Source: Desulfovibrio intestinalis (GTDB lineage: Bacteria; Desulfobacterota; Desulfovibrionia; Desulfovibrionales; Desulfovibrionaceae). From it: a DNA stretch of 64,000 nucleotides. Location of the stretch: contig NZ_JACHGO010000002.1 in NCBI RefSeq assembly GCF_014202345.1, positions 419,729 to 483,728 on the forward strand, given 5' to 3'. The notes under the pieces are model-generated. The model searched no databases and was not told the DNA's origin. It saw only the letters and a list, made by a program, of their open reading frames with translations. Made by a program: the position numbers and the translations under genes. Shown one piece after another: positions 35,213 to 44,740 of this stretch. How positions within the stretch are numbered: the first letter of the stretch is position 1; every line of letters starts with the position of its first letter.

Positions 35213-35411
35213 CCCATCGCAAACAGGTTTGCCCGCAGGTCAGGGGAGTGGTTCAACGCCGTCTCTGGCTCAGCTCAAGGCCTTGCGTCTGGCGCAAAAA
35301 GAGACAAATCAACGGGTGGAAGAATTGAAGCTGCGGCTGTTCAGAATTACAGAACAGCATATGGATCAGGCCGTGCGGCTTATCAAGCGCTGGCTTTCGG
35401 ACAAGGACTAA
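35193..35411 (+). CDS. 72-residue protein copying the FliG-binding tail of FliF
   Basis: A small ORF overlapping the last 20 bases of fliF and ending 43 bp before fliG. Residues 1-30 are Pro/Ser/Gly-rich and likely disordered. Residues 42-67, VEELKLRLFRITEQHMDQ then AVRLIKRW, align with the FliF C terminus (IEALKAHIFSLSDNHMEQ then VVSLVRGW) with the same register and shared E, LK, F, HM, Q, V, L and W. This segment of FliF binds FliG. The ORF could compete with or supplement FliF on FliG. The ribosome binding site is weak; translation may be coupled to fliF. Confidence 0.65.
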   Translation: MKQLKPSPSQTGLPAGQGSGSTPSLAQLKALRLAQKETNQRVEELKLRLFRITEQHMDQAVRLIKRWLSDKD

Positions 35412-35454
35412 AATCCCTCCGCGCCCACCCGGGCCGAGGTTAAGGAGCATAAGG

Positions 35455-36450
35455 ATGGAGTTGACCGGCAAACAGCGCATAGCCGTGCTGCTGCTCGCCA
35501 TGGGCGACAAGTTCACGGCCGACGTGTTTAAGCGCATGGACAGGCAGGAAATAGCCGAAATCTCCAAAACCATCGTGGACTTGGAGCCTGTGCCCCGCGA
35601 AGACGTTGAAGAAGTGCTACGCGAGTTTCACGAATCCCTGGTGGAAGGTGTGGACATGATCGCGGGCGGTAGTGATATCCTCAAGCGCCTGCTGGTCAAG
35701 AACCTTGACCCCGAAACAGCCAAATATATAATGGATTCACTCAGCCTTGAAACCGGCCCGGCTCCCTTCCGTGAGCTTGAGCAGGTGAGTCCGCGCCTTC
35801 TTTCGCAGATTTTACGCAATGAACATCCGCAAACTCTGGCTCTTATACTCGGGCATCTGCATCCCGATCAGGCCGCCAATTTATTGACAAGCCTGCCTGC
35901 AGGCGTGCGCGCCGAGGTGCTCATGCGTCTGGCCCGCCTTGAAGCCGTGCCTGAAGATATGCTCATGGAAGTGGACAAGGTGCTCACAAGCCAGTTGATC
36001 GCCATGGGCGGCAAAGAGGGCAAAAAAGTGGGCGGCGTGCAGTCTGTGGCCGAAATTCTCAATGCCGTGGACCGTGCCACTGAAGAAGAAGTGCTGTCTG
36101 AAATCGAAGAAGATTCCGCCCAGATGGCAGAAGATATTCGCAATCTCATGTTCGTCTTTGAAGACTGCAAGAATATTGACGACAGAGGCGTGCGAGAAAT
36201 GCTCAAGGAAATTTCCAATGAAGATCTCACCCTGGCCCTGCGCGGAGCCAGCGACGATCTTAAGGAAAAATTCTTCAAGAATATGTCTGAACGCGCGGGC
36301 AACATGATCCGCGAAGAACTGGAATATATGGGCCCCACCAAGCTTTCGGACGTGGAAGCCGCCCAGCAGAATATAGTTAAGATCGTGCGCCGCCTTGAGG
36401 CTGAAAACAAGCTTGTTGTCAGCAGAGGTGCGGGCGAAGTTTTCGTATAG
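35455..36450 (+). CDS. fliG: flagellar motor switch protein FliG
   Basis: 331-residue rotor protein linking FliF to FliM and the stator. The N-terminal domain begins LTGKQRIAVLLLAMGDKFTADVFKRM, the middle domain has the EHPQTLALILGHLHPDQAANLLTSLP signature (EHPQ motif), and the C-terminal torque domain has the DDRGVREMLKEI and LTLALRGASDDLKEKFFKNMSERA charged helices. AAGGAGCATAAGG precedes the ATG. Length is standard. Confidence 0.97.
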   Translation: MELTGKQRIAVLLLAMGDKFTADVFKRMDRQEIAEISKTIVDLEPVPREDVEEVLREFHESLVEGVDMIAGGSDILKRLLVKNLDPETAKYIMDSLSLETGPAPFRELEQVSPRLLSQILRNEHPQTLALILGHLHPDQAANLLTSLPAGVRAEVLMRLARLEAVPEDMLMEVDKVLTSQLIAMGGKEGKKVGGVQSVAEILNAVDRATEEEVLSEIEEDSAQMAEDIRNLMFVFEDCKNIDDRGVREMLKEISNEDLTLALRGASDDLKEKFFKNMSERAGNMIREELEYMGPTKLSDVEAAQQNIVKIVRRLEAENKLVVSRGAGEVFV

Positions 36451-36618
36451 GCCCGTTGGACACGGTTGGCAGGGCTTCCGGTTGGGAACGCCTGGTCTGG
36501 ATTGCCCTGTGCCGTGCCTGAATGGAGAACCAGCGTCTTGTTTGGCAATTTGGGTTTTCAAGCGATATTGTGTCCGTAGCCCTGTGGGTACCGCAAAAAC
36601 TGCAATATGGAATAAGTC

Positions 36619-38454
36619 ATGGCGTCAGATCAGTTGCGCAAAAAATGGGGTACTGTCTTCATGGGTGAGCGCGAAGCCACCGTGGAGCAACTCGACGCCA
36701 TGCAGGAGCCCCTGCGCCGTGAGCGCATGCAGCAACAGCAGCAGGAAGACTATTTTGTGCGTGTGCGCGCCAAGGCCGAGGAAAGGGCGCGCGAAATTCT
36801 TGGTGCTGCCTATGCAGAGCGGCAAAAAGTTCTGGATGAGGCCAAAGTTGAAGCTCATGAACTGAGCCGAAGGCTTACGCACGAGAGTGAAACCGTGCGG
36901 GCGCAGGCACAGGAAGAAATGAAAAAGGCCCAGGCGGAACTGGATCAGGCCCTGGCGCTGAAGCAGGAAGCGCAAGCCTTGCGTGACGGCGGACATGCTG
37001 AAGGCTTTCAGGCCGGTATGGATCAGGCAGGGCAGGAGCTCAAGGAATTTCGTGCAGAAATGGGGCAGGCCCTCGGGGCTGTACTGTATGCTTTGGACAG
37101 TCAACGCCACTCCATTTGCGAATCCTGGCGTGATGAGCTGGTTCTGCTCATGCAGGAGGCCGTTAAGGCTGGCACGGGCTGGGTTTTGGATGAAGAGCAT
37201 AAAAACATAATGCAATCTTTGGTTTTTGAAGCTCTTAATCTTCTTGAAGATCGTGCCACTGTTACTGTGCGTGTACACCCCGACGATGAGGCCACTGTCA
37301 GTGATATGTTTATGGCCGCGCGTGAGCGCGTGCCAGAGTTGCAGCAGTGGATTGTCAGCGGCGACGCATCGGTGGAGCGTGGCGGACTTTTGGCCGAAAG
37401 CATTAGCGGCAGCGTTGACTGCCGCCGCGAGCATTATACGGAATTGGTCAATGGAATAATGTCGCACTTGAGCCTGGGGTCAGGGCAGGACGACGAACAG
37501 AACAGCGAAGCTCTCAGCCAGCTGGTGCACCAGGAGGCTGAGCGCATTGCCGCAATGGCTCCTGCGCCGGAGCAACCTTCACCGTCTGATGATCTCGCAT
37601 CGCCTGATGATCTTACTTCGCCTGTTGACCAGCCCGGCGCGGCAGATCACGCAGAGCAGCTATCAACAGCCGACAGCGCTGATCCTCTGAATGTAAACTT
37701 GCCTTCCGAACAGCCTGACGAATATTCTGACATGCAGCCCGATCAGCAATTTCATGCTACAGAAGAACTGGCGCTGGAAGAAGATCATCAGCAGCCTGTG
37801 CCCGATGCGGAAGCCCTGATGGTGGAAGAGCCGGAGTTGTCATCTCTGGCGTCCGGTACACAACCGTCGTCTGACATGCCATCTGAGGTTTTTGCGCAGA
37901 ATCCTTCCGCGCACGATTCGGCGCATGATTCTGCGGGAGACGTTTCTGACAGTGCGGCAAACGCGCATTCCGTTGCAGACCATATGCAGCCAGAGCATAT
38001 CCCCGCTGAACAGACCTCCGCGGAACAGATTTCAGCTGAACATCTGGACCCGCAAAGAAATTCAGACGCCGAGCATCCTTCAGCTCCTGCAGCCGCAACT
38101 TCCGCTGAAATTCCGGCAGGGCCAGAGCACGGAGCGGATGCTTCCGGCATGCCCGGTCATGCAGCCAATCCCGCTGCAGATGTGTCCCCGGCACAGGCTG
38201 AAACCAGGGGGGCTGCTGTTCCGGCTCCCCGTAGCGCAGTGCAGGTTGAAAGTCCCACACTGGCTGAACTGGAAGACGAGCTTTTTCCCTTGGATGCGGA
38301 AGACGGGCTCGGCTTGCCGGAGCAGTCGTCCTCCCAAGATTTTGATCCTTCCGCTTTGGCGGATCTGATCGGCCACGCAGAGCAGGGCGATCATGACAGC
38401 CAGGACGTTTTTTCGCAGGGCGGGTTTCTGCCCGGTGCGGAAAAAGGCCGCTAG
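36619..38454 (+). CDS. fliH: FliH flagellar export ATPase regulator with very long acidic C-terminal tail
   Basis: 611 residues, more than twice the usual 220-300. Residues 1-290 carry the FliH architecture: a Gln-rich coiled coil (REILGAAYAERQKVLDEAKVEA), a glycine-motif segment GHAEGFQAGMDQAGQEL and the C-terminal domain VTVRVHPDD...WIVSGDASVERGGLLAES. Residues 291-611 are a Pro/Ser/Ala/Asp/Glu-rich, probably disordered extension with EQTSAEQISAEH-type repeats, ending in an acidic helix near DPSALADLIGHAEQ. It binds FliI and the export apparatus; the tail's role is unknown. It precedes fliI by 14 bp. The 168-bp gap after fliG has no ORF. Confidence 0.88.
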   Translation: MASDQLRKKWGTVFMGEREATVEQLDAMQEPLRRERMQQQQQEDYFVRVRAKAEERAREILGAAYAERQKVLDEAKVEAHELSRRLTHESETVRAQAQEEMKKAQAELDQALALKQEAQALRDGGHAEGFQAGMDQAGQELKEFRAEMGQALGAVLYALDSQRHSICESWRDELVLLMQEAVKAGTGWVLDEEHKNIMQSLVFEALNLLEDRATVTVRVHPDDEATVSDMFMAARERVPELQQWIVSGDASVERGGLLAESISGSVDCRREHYTELVNGIMSHLSLGSGQDDEQNSEALSQLVHQEAERIAAMAPAPEQPSPSDDLASPDDLTSPVDQPGAADHAEQLSTADSADPLNVNLPSEQPDEYSDMQPDQQFHATEELALEEDHQQPVPDAEALMVEEPELSSLASGTQPSSDMPSEVFAQNPSAHDSAHDSAGDVSDSAANAHSVADHMQPEHIPAEQTSAEQISAEHLDPQRNSDAEHPSAPAAATSAEIPAGPEHGADASGMPGHAANPAADVSPAQAETRGAAVPAPRSAVQVESPTLAELEDELFPLDAEDGLGLPEQSSSQDFDPSALADLIGHAEQGDHDSQDVFSQGGFLPGAEKGR

Positions 38455-38468
38455 ACTGTGGGGATGTC

Positions 38469-39977
38469 ATGAAACTGGACCCGCAAGCCTGCATAAAACT
38501 GCTGCAAGCCAGCAATCCCGTGCGTCTTTACGGAAAGGTCAACAAGGTTGTTGGCCTTGTGGCTGAAGGCAGCGGCCTGCGCGCGCCCTTGGGCGCTGTA
38601 TGCCACATGTTGCCCGATGAAGGCGGTGAAGGCATCGCAGCTGAGGTCGTGGGTTTTAGAGACGGCAACCTGCTCTTTATGCCCTATGGCGATATGCGGG
38701 GTATCCGGCCCGGCAGCCGCATCCGTAATACGAGCCTGCCGCCTGTTTTTCCCGTTGGGCCGGAACTTCTGGGACGGGCTTTTGACGCATTTGGCACGCC
38801 GCTGGATGCGGGGCCGCCTGTCAGCACGGAACTCTATTCTTCCCCTTTGCCAATGGGCGAAAATGCCAAGGCCGACTTTGCCCGTCAGATTGAAGAACAG
38901 TTGCCCTATGTGCCTGAATGGGCCGCTGTGGCCCGTCAGCAGTGGCATCCCGAGCTTGCCCCCATCTACGCAGACCCGCCGAGTCCCCTACAGCGTCCAC
39001 GCATCACGGATATTCTTGACGTGGGCGTGCGCTCTGTCAACAGCCTGCTAACCCTTGGCAAGGGGCAGCGCGTGGGCATTATGGCTGGTTCCGGCGTGGG
39101 CAAGTCCACACTTATGGGTATGATGGCGCGTTACACGCGAGCCGACGTAAACGTCATTGCGCTCATAGGCGAGCGTGGCCGCGAAGTTGTGGAGTTTATG
39201 GAGCGTGACCTCGGCCCTGAAGGTATGGCGCGTTCCGTACTGGTTATCGCCACTTCCGACCAGTCGCCTCTGGTGCGCATGCGTGCGGCATATGCGGCGA
39301 CAGCTGTTGCCGAGTATTTTCGTGATAAAAGCATGGACGTGCTGCTCATGATGGACTCTGTCACGCGTTTTGCTATGGCTGCGCGTGAAGTGGGCCTTGC
39401 CGTAGGCGAACCGCCCACCACAAAGGGCTATACACCTACAGTTTTCGCCCAGTTGCCCAAATTGCTTGAGCGGGCGGGGCGGTCTGCCAAGGGAACCATC
39501 ACGGGCATTTATACAGTGCTGGTGGATGGCGACGACTTCAACGAACCTATTGCCGATGCTGTGCGGTCCATTCTGGACGGCCACATTGTGCTCACCCGCG
39601 ATCTGGCTGACCAGGGGCATTTTCCCGCCATCGATGTATTGCGTTCCATCAGCCGACTTCGTTCAGATATCTGCGAACGGCAGGATGTTCTGGCAGGGCG
39701 GGTTGTTACGCGCAATATGAGCACGTTCCGGCGAGTTGAGGATATGGTTAACATAGGGGCTTACGCGCGAGGCACCAACGCGGAGATCGACGCAGCCATC
39801 ACCAGTATGCCAGCCATTAACGATTTTCTGAAACAGGATGTCGGCGATCCGCAGTTTCTGGATCAGAGCATGCAACAATTGCGCGCCCTGGCGCAACTGG
39901 CCGAAGGCGCAGCAGCGCAGCAGACCGCGCCAGGCATGCCTTCCGGGCAGAACGGGGTGCCCCCCATGCGGGGCTAA
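38469..39977 (+). CDS. fliI: flagellum-specific ATP synthase FliI
   Basis: 502-residue hexameric ATPase of the flagellar type III export gate, similar to the F1 beta subunit. Walker A is GSGVGKST at about 207-214, with GERGREVVEF following; Walker B is LLMMDSVTRFAMAAREVGLAVGEPP. The N-terminal beta barrel and C-terminal helical domain are complete. It follows fliH by 14 bp. The final Gln/Pro-rich 25 residues are an extension. Flagellar genes stop here. Confidence 0.97.
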   Translation: MKLDPQACIKLLQASNPVRLYGKVNKVVGLVAEGSGLRAPLGAVCHMLPDEGGEGIAAEVVGFRDGNLLFMPYGDMRGIRPGSRIRNTSLPPVFPVGPELLGRAFDAFGTPLDAGPPVSTELYSSPLPMGENAKADFARQIEEQLPYVPEWAAVARQQWHPELAPIYADPPSPLQRPRITDILDVGVRSVNSLLTLGKGQRVGIMAGSGVGKSTLMGMMARYTRADVNVIALIGERGREVVEFMERDLGPEGMARSVLVIATSDQSPLVRMRAAYAATAVAEYFRDKSMDVLLMMDSVTRFAMAAREVGLAVGEPPTTKGYTPTVFAQLPKLLERAGRSAKGTITGIYTVLVDGDDFNEPIADAVRSILDGHIVLTRDLADQGHFPAIDVLRSISRLRSDICERQDVLAGRVVTRNMSTFRRVEDMVNIGAYARGTNAEIDAAITSMPAINDFLKQDVGDPQFLDQSMQQLRALAQLAEGAAAQQTAPGMPSGQNGVPPMRG

Positions 39978-40424
39978 ATCCACAACCCATTCACGCAACT
40001 TATATTTGCGAATTATGTCACATGCTGCTTGAAGGCCGTATGTGCCTATGCTAGATTGTACTGACAGTCTGGTCTTTTGTCGTTGCTTTTCGTGGAATAT
40101 CGCTTGTTATTTCAGCTATATAGCTAAGATCTGGCTCTATGGTTTAAAAAGCTCTTTCCAGCAGGCAACTGTAAAGATCTGAACGGTGGCAGGCCAAAGT
40201 TATTTTTTGTTTGCGTGCCCGGGCCTGCATGGCTTGTCATCTTCTTGCGTACCTTGTGCTGCCTGTGTTACCGCGATGTAACAACAGCAGTGTGTACGCT
40301 TGCGTTAGGGCAGCAGTCCGGCGCATGGCGTATATCCACAGCCACCGCAAGCAATTATGCCCTCGGTGGTTCAGGCCTCCCTGGTTTTGCAAACCCGGGC
40401 TTTGTCATGAGTTCTGGAGCCGGC
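39978..40424. other. intergenic region ahead of the PEP-synthase-like cluster
   Basis: About 450 bp with no supported gene. An in-frame open stretch runs from 40215 into the next gene, but its amino-acid content is unlike the paralog and it lacks a ribosome binding site. A minor hairpin, GTTAC with GTAAC, lies near 40268-40283. No promoter could be placed with confidence. Confidence 0.4.
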
Positions 40425-43043
40425 ATGCCTCTTTCACGCCTTTTGGTTTTTTTTTCGCGATCCGCCAAGCGCGCCGTCAGTGGCACGGCTTCCGACAGTG
40501 AGGCCGAGCACTATTTTGCTCTGCGCCATCATTCCTTCAAGCTGTTTTTAACGGCATGGAATACCTTTCAGGAAACCATGACCGCTCTTGAATACACATT
40601 GTGTTGCGACCATCCTTTTGGCCTTTACCGGGTGCGCGCGCTGTGCACCAGCATGGCAACTCAGGTTTTTCAATGCGTCAAACAGCTTGAAAGGCTTGAT
40701 CCCGGCCCCTGCGAAGCTTTGTATGCCCGCTTTGGCGAACTTCAGAAAATGGTTGCCGATGATGTGTATGAGCCGGAGCTGTGCCTTCTTGGGCCGCTGG
40801 TGCTTCCGCTTGATGAAAATACAGATATTGAAGCGCTTTCAGGTCAGGGCGAATTTCCTCTGGTAGACCCGGTAACGTTGCGGCTTGAAGAGGTGCGCCG
40901 TTGCCATCCCCATTTGGTGCCCAAGGGATTTGTCATCACAATGGCCGGGTGCCAGCATTTCTTGCAGAGCGCTGAATTGCAGAGCGAGATCAATCGCCGT
41001 ATCCAGGCGGCGGGTGGGCTTGCGCCCAAGCATCTTGCCAAGCTTTCACGCAGTCTTGGGCAATTGGTGGAGGATACGCCACTGCCGCTGGATCTGATTG
41101 AGGATATTTGCTCTGCGCTGGCACGCCTGCGCGCTTCTTGCCCGCAAGAGGGCATGCGTCTGGTATTGCGTGGCCGTTTGTGGCCGCCAGAAGCGCGCGG
41201 CAGCGATGATCCCGGCCTGATCCTCTGGGGGCCATCTGTTCCCCTGAATGCTCCTGATGAAGAAATATTGCACGCGGTTCATATCACTCTGGCACGCAAG
41301 CAACGTGCCCAGGCGCTGGTTTATCGGCGCGCGCGAGGCCTTACAGAGGCTGGAACAGGCGTGTGCATCTCCTGCATGGCTGTGGAGGACGGCGCGTGGG
41401 GCGGGCTGGCTCATTCGTGCAGTCCCGTGCGTGCGCATGGCGAGCAGGTTCATATCTATGCCAGCCACGGCCTGCCACAAGAGCTGGATTATTCCGTCCT
41501 GCCTGCAGACCACGCCACGGTAGACAGGCGGCCTCCTCATGAAATTATCAGCCTGACCAGCCCTGACAATGCGGTTCGCCCCGCGCTGGATGCGGATACG
41601 GCCAAGGATATAGCCACCCTGGCTCTTGAGATGGAAGCGTACCTCAGTTGCCCTGTTTCCATTTCCTGGGTGCGCACCCCGCAAGGGGAGTTGCGTTTGC
41701 TGCTGGTTCGTCCCATTCCCCTGCCAGTAGACGCTGTGGACATGCCGCCAGTGCTGCCCGAAGTGCACGCCAGCCTGCGCCTTTCAGGCGGGTATACTGT
41801 GAGTCCCGGCAGAGTGGCGGGAACGGTTTGCGTGGCGCGCCGATGGGAGGATGCCCGGCGCTTCCCGCCAGGCGGCATTCTGGTAGTGCCTGACGACAAT
41901 TATCGATGGGGGGCCTTGATGGACCGCGCTGCGGGCATCATTGCCGAAGAAGGCTTGGCTGGTTCTCGGTTGGCTTCTCTGGCGCGTGAATTTGGCAAGC
42001 CGGTCATTTTCGGTCTGGCTGGCGCAATGGACACGCTGAAGAACGGGCAGAGGATCACCCTGTGTTCCGACATCTGTCAGGTGTATGTGGACAGGCAGGA
42101 ATCACTTTTGCCCAATGTGCCTCCGGGGCGCGACTACATGCCGGGCAGCCCTGTGTACCGCATTTTGCAAAAGGCTTCGGCCCGCATCCTGCCCCTGACT
42201 ATGGATGTGGACAGCCCGGAATTCAAGGCAGCCAACTGCCAGACCTATCACGACATCGCCCGCTATTGTCATGAAAGGGCGGTGAGTGCCATGTTTTCCC
42301 TTGGGGCGGAAAAAAAGTATGCCCCGCAGCGCGTAAAACAGTTGCGCGACAAGGTTCTCAAGCAGTTCTGGGTTGTGAACCTCAGCGACGGTTTTCTCAC
42401 TGTGCCCTCAGGCCCGGTGATTGATATTGAACAAATTGCTTCCGTGCCCATGCGTGCTCTCTGGCACGGCATGAATGCCTATCCCTGGCAGGGGCCGCCG
42501 CCTGTGGATGGCAAGGGTTTTTTGTCTGTGCTTTTTGAGGCAACGGCCAATCCCAATCTGGACCCTGCGGCTCAAACAGCTTATTTTTCAGAAAAAAACT
42601 ATTTCATGATCTCGCGCGACTATTGCAGCCTGCATTCGCGCTTTGGTTTTCATTTTGTGTCCGTCGAGGCACGCCTTGGAGACCGCACGCCTGAGAATTA
42701 CCTCACCTTCCATCTGCGCGGCGGCGCGGCCAACATTGAGCGGCGTATTTTGCGCGTACGCTTTGTGGCAGAAATTTTATGGGAATTCGGGTTTGCGCCA
42801 ATGGTGCGTAACGATGCGGTCAGCGCCACACTCAAGGGGATGGACCGCGAAGAAGGCGAACTGCTGCTGGCTATCGCCGGGTACATGACCATCCACACCC
42901 GGCAGCTGGACATGATTATGCAGGATGCCGCTCAAGTTGCCGCACGACGCGAGGAAATGCTGAACCACTGCCGCATGCTGTTCAGAGGGGAAAGCCTGTC
43001 GCAGGCCACCACCGATGTGGAGGAAAAGCAACCATGTCCGTAG
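40425..43043 (+). CDS. PEP-synthase-like pseudoenzyme (swivel His replaced by Arg)
   Basis: 872 residues from MPLSRLLVFF; GGAG lies 6 bases upstream and the length matches the paralog at 45524. The helical N terminus (1-140) aligns with the paralog. The ATP-grasp region (150-430) has lost its landmarks: RSSAxGED is RGRLWPPEARGSDDP at 250-263 and the final QSRP is LVRP. The phosphohistidine swivel domain (455-545) keeps its frame, EEGLAGSRLASLAREFGKPVIFG, but Arg515 stands where the paralog has His525. Residues 580-840 form a domain shared with the paralog instead of the PEP/pyruvate barrel. It overlaps the kinase gene by 10 bases. A regulatory or binding role is inferred. Confidence 0.8.
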   Translation: MPLSRLLVFFSRSAKRAVSGTASDSEAEHYFALRHHSFKLFLTAWNTFQETMTALEYTLCCDHPFGLYRVRALCTSMATQVFQCVKQLERLDPGPCEALYARFGELQKMVADDVYEPELCLLGPLVLPLDENTDIEALSGQGEFPLVDPVTLRLEEVRRCHPHLVPKGFVITMAGCQHFLQSAELQSEINRRIQAAGGLAPKHLAKLSRSLGQLVEDTPLPLDLIEDICSALARLRASCPQEGMRLVLRGRLWPPEARGSDDPGLILWGPSVPLNAPDEEILHAVHITLARKQRAQALVYRRARGLTEAGTGVCISCMAVEDGAWGGLAHSCSPVRAHGEQVHIYASHGLPQELDYSVLPADHATVDRRPPHEIISLTSPDNAVRPALDADTAKDIATLALEMEAYLSCPVSISWVRTPQGELRLLLVRPIPLPVDAVDMPPVLPEVHASLRLSGGYTVSPGRVAGTVCVARRWEDARRFPPGGILVVPDDNYRWGALMDRAAGIIAEEGLAGSRLASLAREFGKPVIFGLAGAMDTLKNGQRITLCSDICQVYVDRQESLLPNVPPGRDYMPGSPVYRILQKASARILPLTMDVDSPEFKAANCQTYHDIARYCHERAVSAMFSLGAEKKYAPQRVKQLRDKVLKQFWVVNLSDGFLTVPSGPVIDIEQIASVPMRALWHGMNAYPWQGPPPVDGKGFLSVLFEATANPNLDPAAQTAYFSEKNYFMISRDYCSLHSRFGFHFVSVEARLGDRTPENYLTFHLRGGAANIERRILRVRFVAEILWEFGFAPMVRNDAVSATLKGMDREEGELLLAIAGYMTIHTRQLDMIMQDAAQVAARREEMLNHCRMLFRGESLSQATTDVEEKQPCP

Positions 43044-44740
43044 CAGCACCCGCAACCCACCGCGGCTACAAGGCTATCTACCGCCGATTACTGGTGACCC
43101 TGCTGCTCATGGCGCTTACGCCCTTGGTGGCCTTGGGGCTTTTTTGCATAGACAGGCTGAGCGTCATTTATGACGAAAAAATCAGCGCAAGTATTGAAGC
43201 TGTGGCCAGCAGCAAGCACCGTGCTCTGGATACCTTTATGGTTGAGCGTGTGGCGCAGATCAAGAATCTTGCCTTTACTCATCCCTATACCGAATTGAGC
43301 AATCCCGCGCGTTTGAGCGAAATTTTCAGCGTCATGCAGAACAACAGCCGCTCCTTTGTGGACGTTGGCGTTATCGGCATGGACGGGCGACACGTTTCCT
43401 ATGTCGGGCCATATGACCTTAGCGACAACAACTACTCCGATACCCCCTGGTTCAGAGAGGTGTTGCGCAAGGGTGTGTATGTCAGCGATGTTTTCATGGG
43501 CTACAGAAATGAGCCGCATTTTATCATCGCCGTGCTGCGGCACGAGGGCGGACGCAGCTATATCCTGCGTGCCACCATTGATATGGACGCCGTGGTTGCT
43601 CTGTTGCGCCGCGTATATTCCGGCCCTCACAGTGATGCGTTTTTGGTCAATGCTCAGGGCGAACTGCAAACGGATTCCCGCTACCACGGCAAGAGCATGG
43701 ACAAGTTCAACGTGCCTCTGCCGGACATGACGCGTAAAAACGTCGTTACCCAATACCTCAAAACGCCACAGGGTCAGGAAATGCTGGCGGCCATGATGCC
43801 GCTGGAATCCATGCCTTGGCGGCTTGTGGTGCTGGATGACGTGCGCGAGAGCCTGCGGCCCTTGCGCCAGCTCAAAGCTCTCATCATTTTCTTTGTGGTA
43901 CTGGGCAGTGGGCTTATCTGCATGGGGGCAGATTTCTGTACCCGCAGGCTTGTGGCCTCGCTGGAGGAGTCAGACCAGAAGCAGGCGCATATTGATGCCC
44001 GCATGTTGCAGTCCAGCAAGATGGCGGCCTTGGGTAAAATGGCTGCGGGTGTTGCTCATGAAGTCAATAATCCCCTTATGCTCATACAGGAAAATGCTGG
44101 CTGGATTCGCGATCTGATGGAAGACGAAGATTCTACCAGTATGAAAAATTATCAGGAAATTCTTGAAAGCACAGAAAAAATTGACCAGCATGTAAAGCGC
44201 GCCAAGGGGATCACTCAACGCATGCTCGGCTTTGGCCGCCGCATGAATCCAGGCAGAACAGAAATTCTCATCAATTCTCTGACGGATCAGGCAGCGGAAA
44301 TGCTCAAGACAGAGGCTACCAACCGCAATATTTCTATTACTAGAGAATATGATCCCCATACTCCGGTCATTTTGTCTGATCCAGCGCAACTCGAGCAAAT
44401 ATTTATCAATATTATCGACAATGCTATCGACGCCATCGGCAAAAACGGTTCTTTGACCATTCGCACACTTGCCTGGAAGAAGGGCGTTCGCGTACTATTC
44501 ACCGATACTGGTCCCGGTATGGATCAGGAAACTATGAGCCGTATTTTTGACCCTTTCTTTACTACCAAGAAAGTTGGGGAAGGCACCGGGCTTGGTTTGG
44601 CTATCTGCTATACCATACTTGAAAAGTTGGGCGGCCGCATTGAGGTGCAGAGCCAGCTTGGGCAGGGCACCACATTCAGCGTCACCCTGCCTGCCGAACC
44701 GCCGCAACTGCCGCCAGACGACGGGTTGGAGCCCAGGTAG
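43034..44740 (+). CDS. membrane sensor histidine kinase with Cache-type sensor
   Basis: 568 residues. Membrane helices lie at about 19-39 and 282-300 and flank a periplasmic double-Cache-like region with the YSDTPWFREVLRKGVYVSDVF motif near 134-154, typical of small-ligand sensing. The H box AHEVNNPLML has His342. The N box IINIIDNAIDAIG has Asn463, the G1 box is DTGPGMD (491-497) and the G2 box GEGTGLGLAI (516-525). It is a NtrB/AtoS-like kinase without receiver or PAS. Its ATG lies inside the 3' end of the upstream PEP-synthase-like gene, so the two are coupled. Confidence 0.93.
   Translation: MSVAAPATHRGYKAIYRRLLVTLLLMALTPLVALGLFCIDRLSVIYDEKISASIEAVASSKHRALDTFMVERVAQIKNLAFTHPYTELSNPARLSEIFSVMQNNSRSFVDVGVIGMDGRHVSYVGPYDLSDNNYSDTPWFREVLRKGVYVSDVFMGYRNEPHFIIAVLRHEGGRSYILRATIDMDAVVALLRRVYSGPHSDAFLVNAQGELQTDSRYHGKSMDKFNVPLPDMTRKNVVTQYLKTPQGQEMLAAMMPLESMPWRLVVLDDVRESLRPLRQLKALIIFFVVLGSGLICMGADFCTRRLVASLEESDQKQAHIDARMLQSSKMAALGKMAAGVAHEVNNPLMLIQENAGWIRDLMEDEDSTSMKNYQEILESTEKIDQHVKRAKGITQRMLGFGRRMNPGRTEILINSLTDQAAEMLKTEATNRNISITREYDPHTPVILSDPAQLEQIFINIIDNAIDAIGKNGSLTIRTLAWKKGVRVLFTDTGPGMDQETMSRIFDPFFTTKKVGEGTGLGLAICYTILEKLGGRIEVQSQLGQGTTFSVTLPAEPPQLPPDDGLEPR

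Noticed and set aside
40215..40424. 70-residue N-terminal extension of the first PEP-synthase-like protein
   Set aside because: The extension has no counterpart in the paralog; from 40425 the two proteins align and have lengths 872 and 871.
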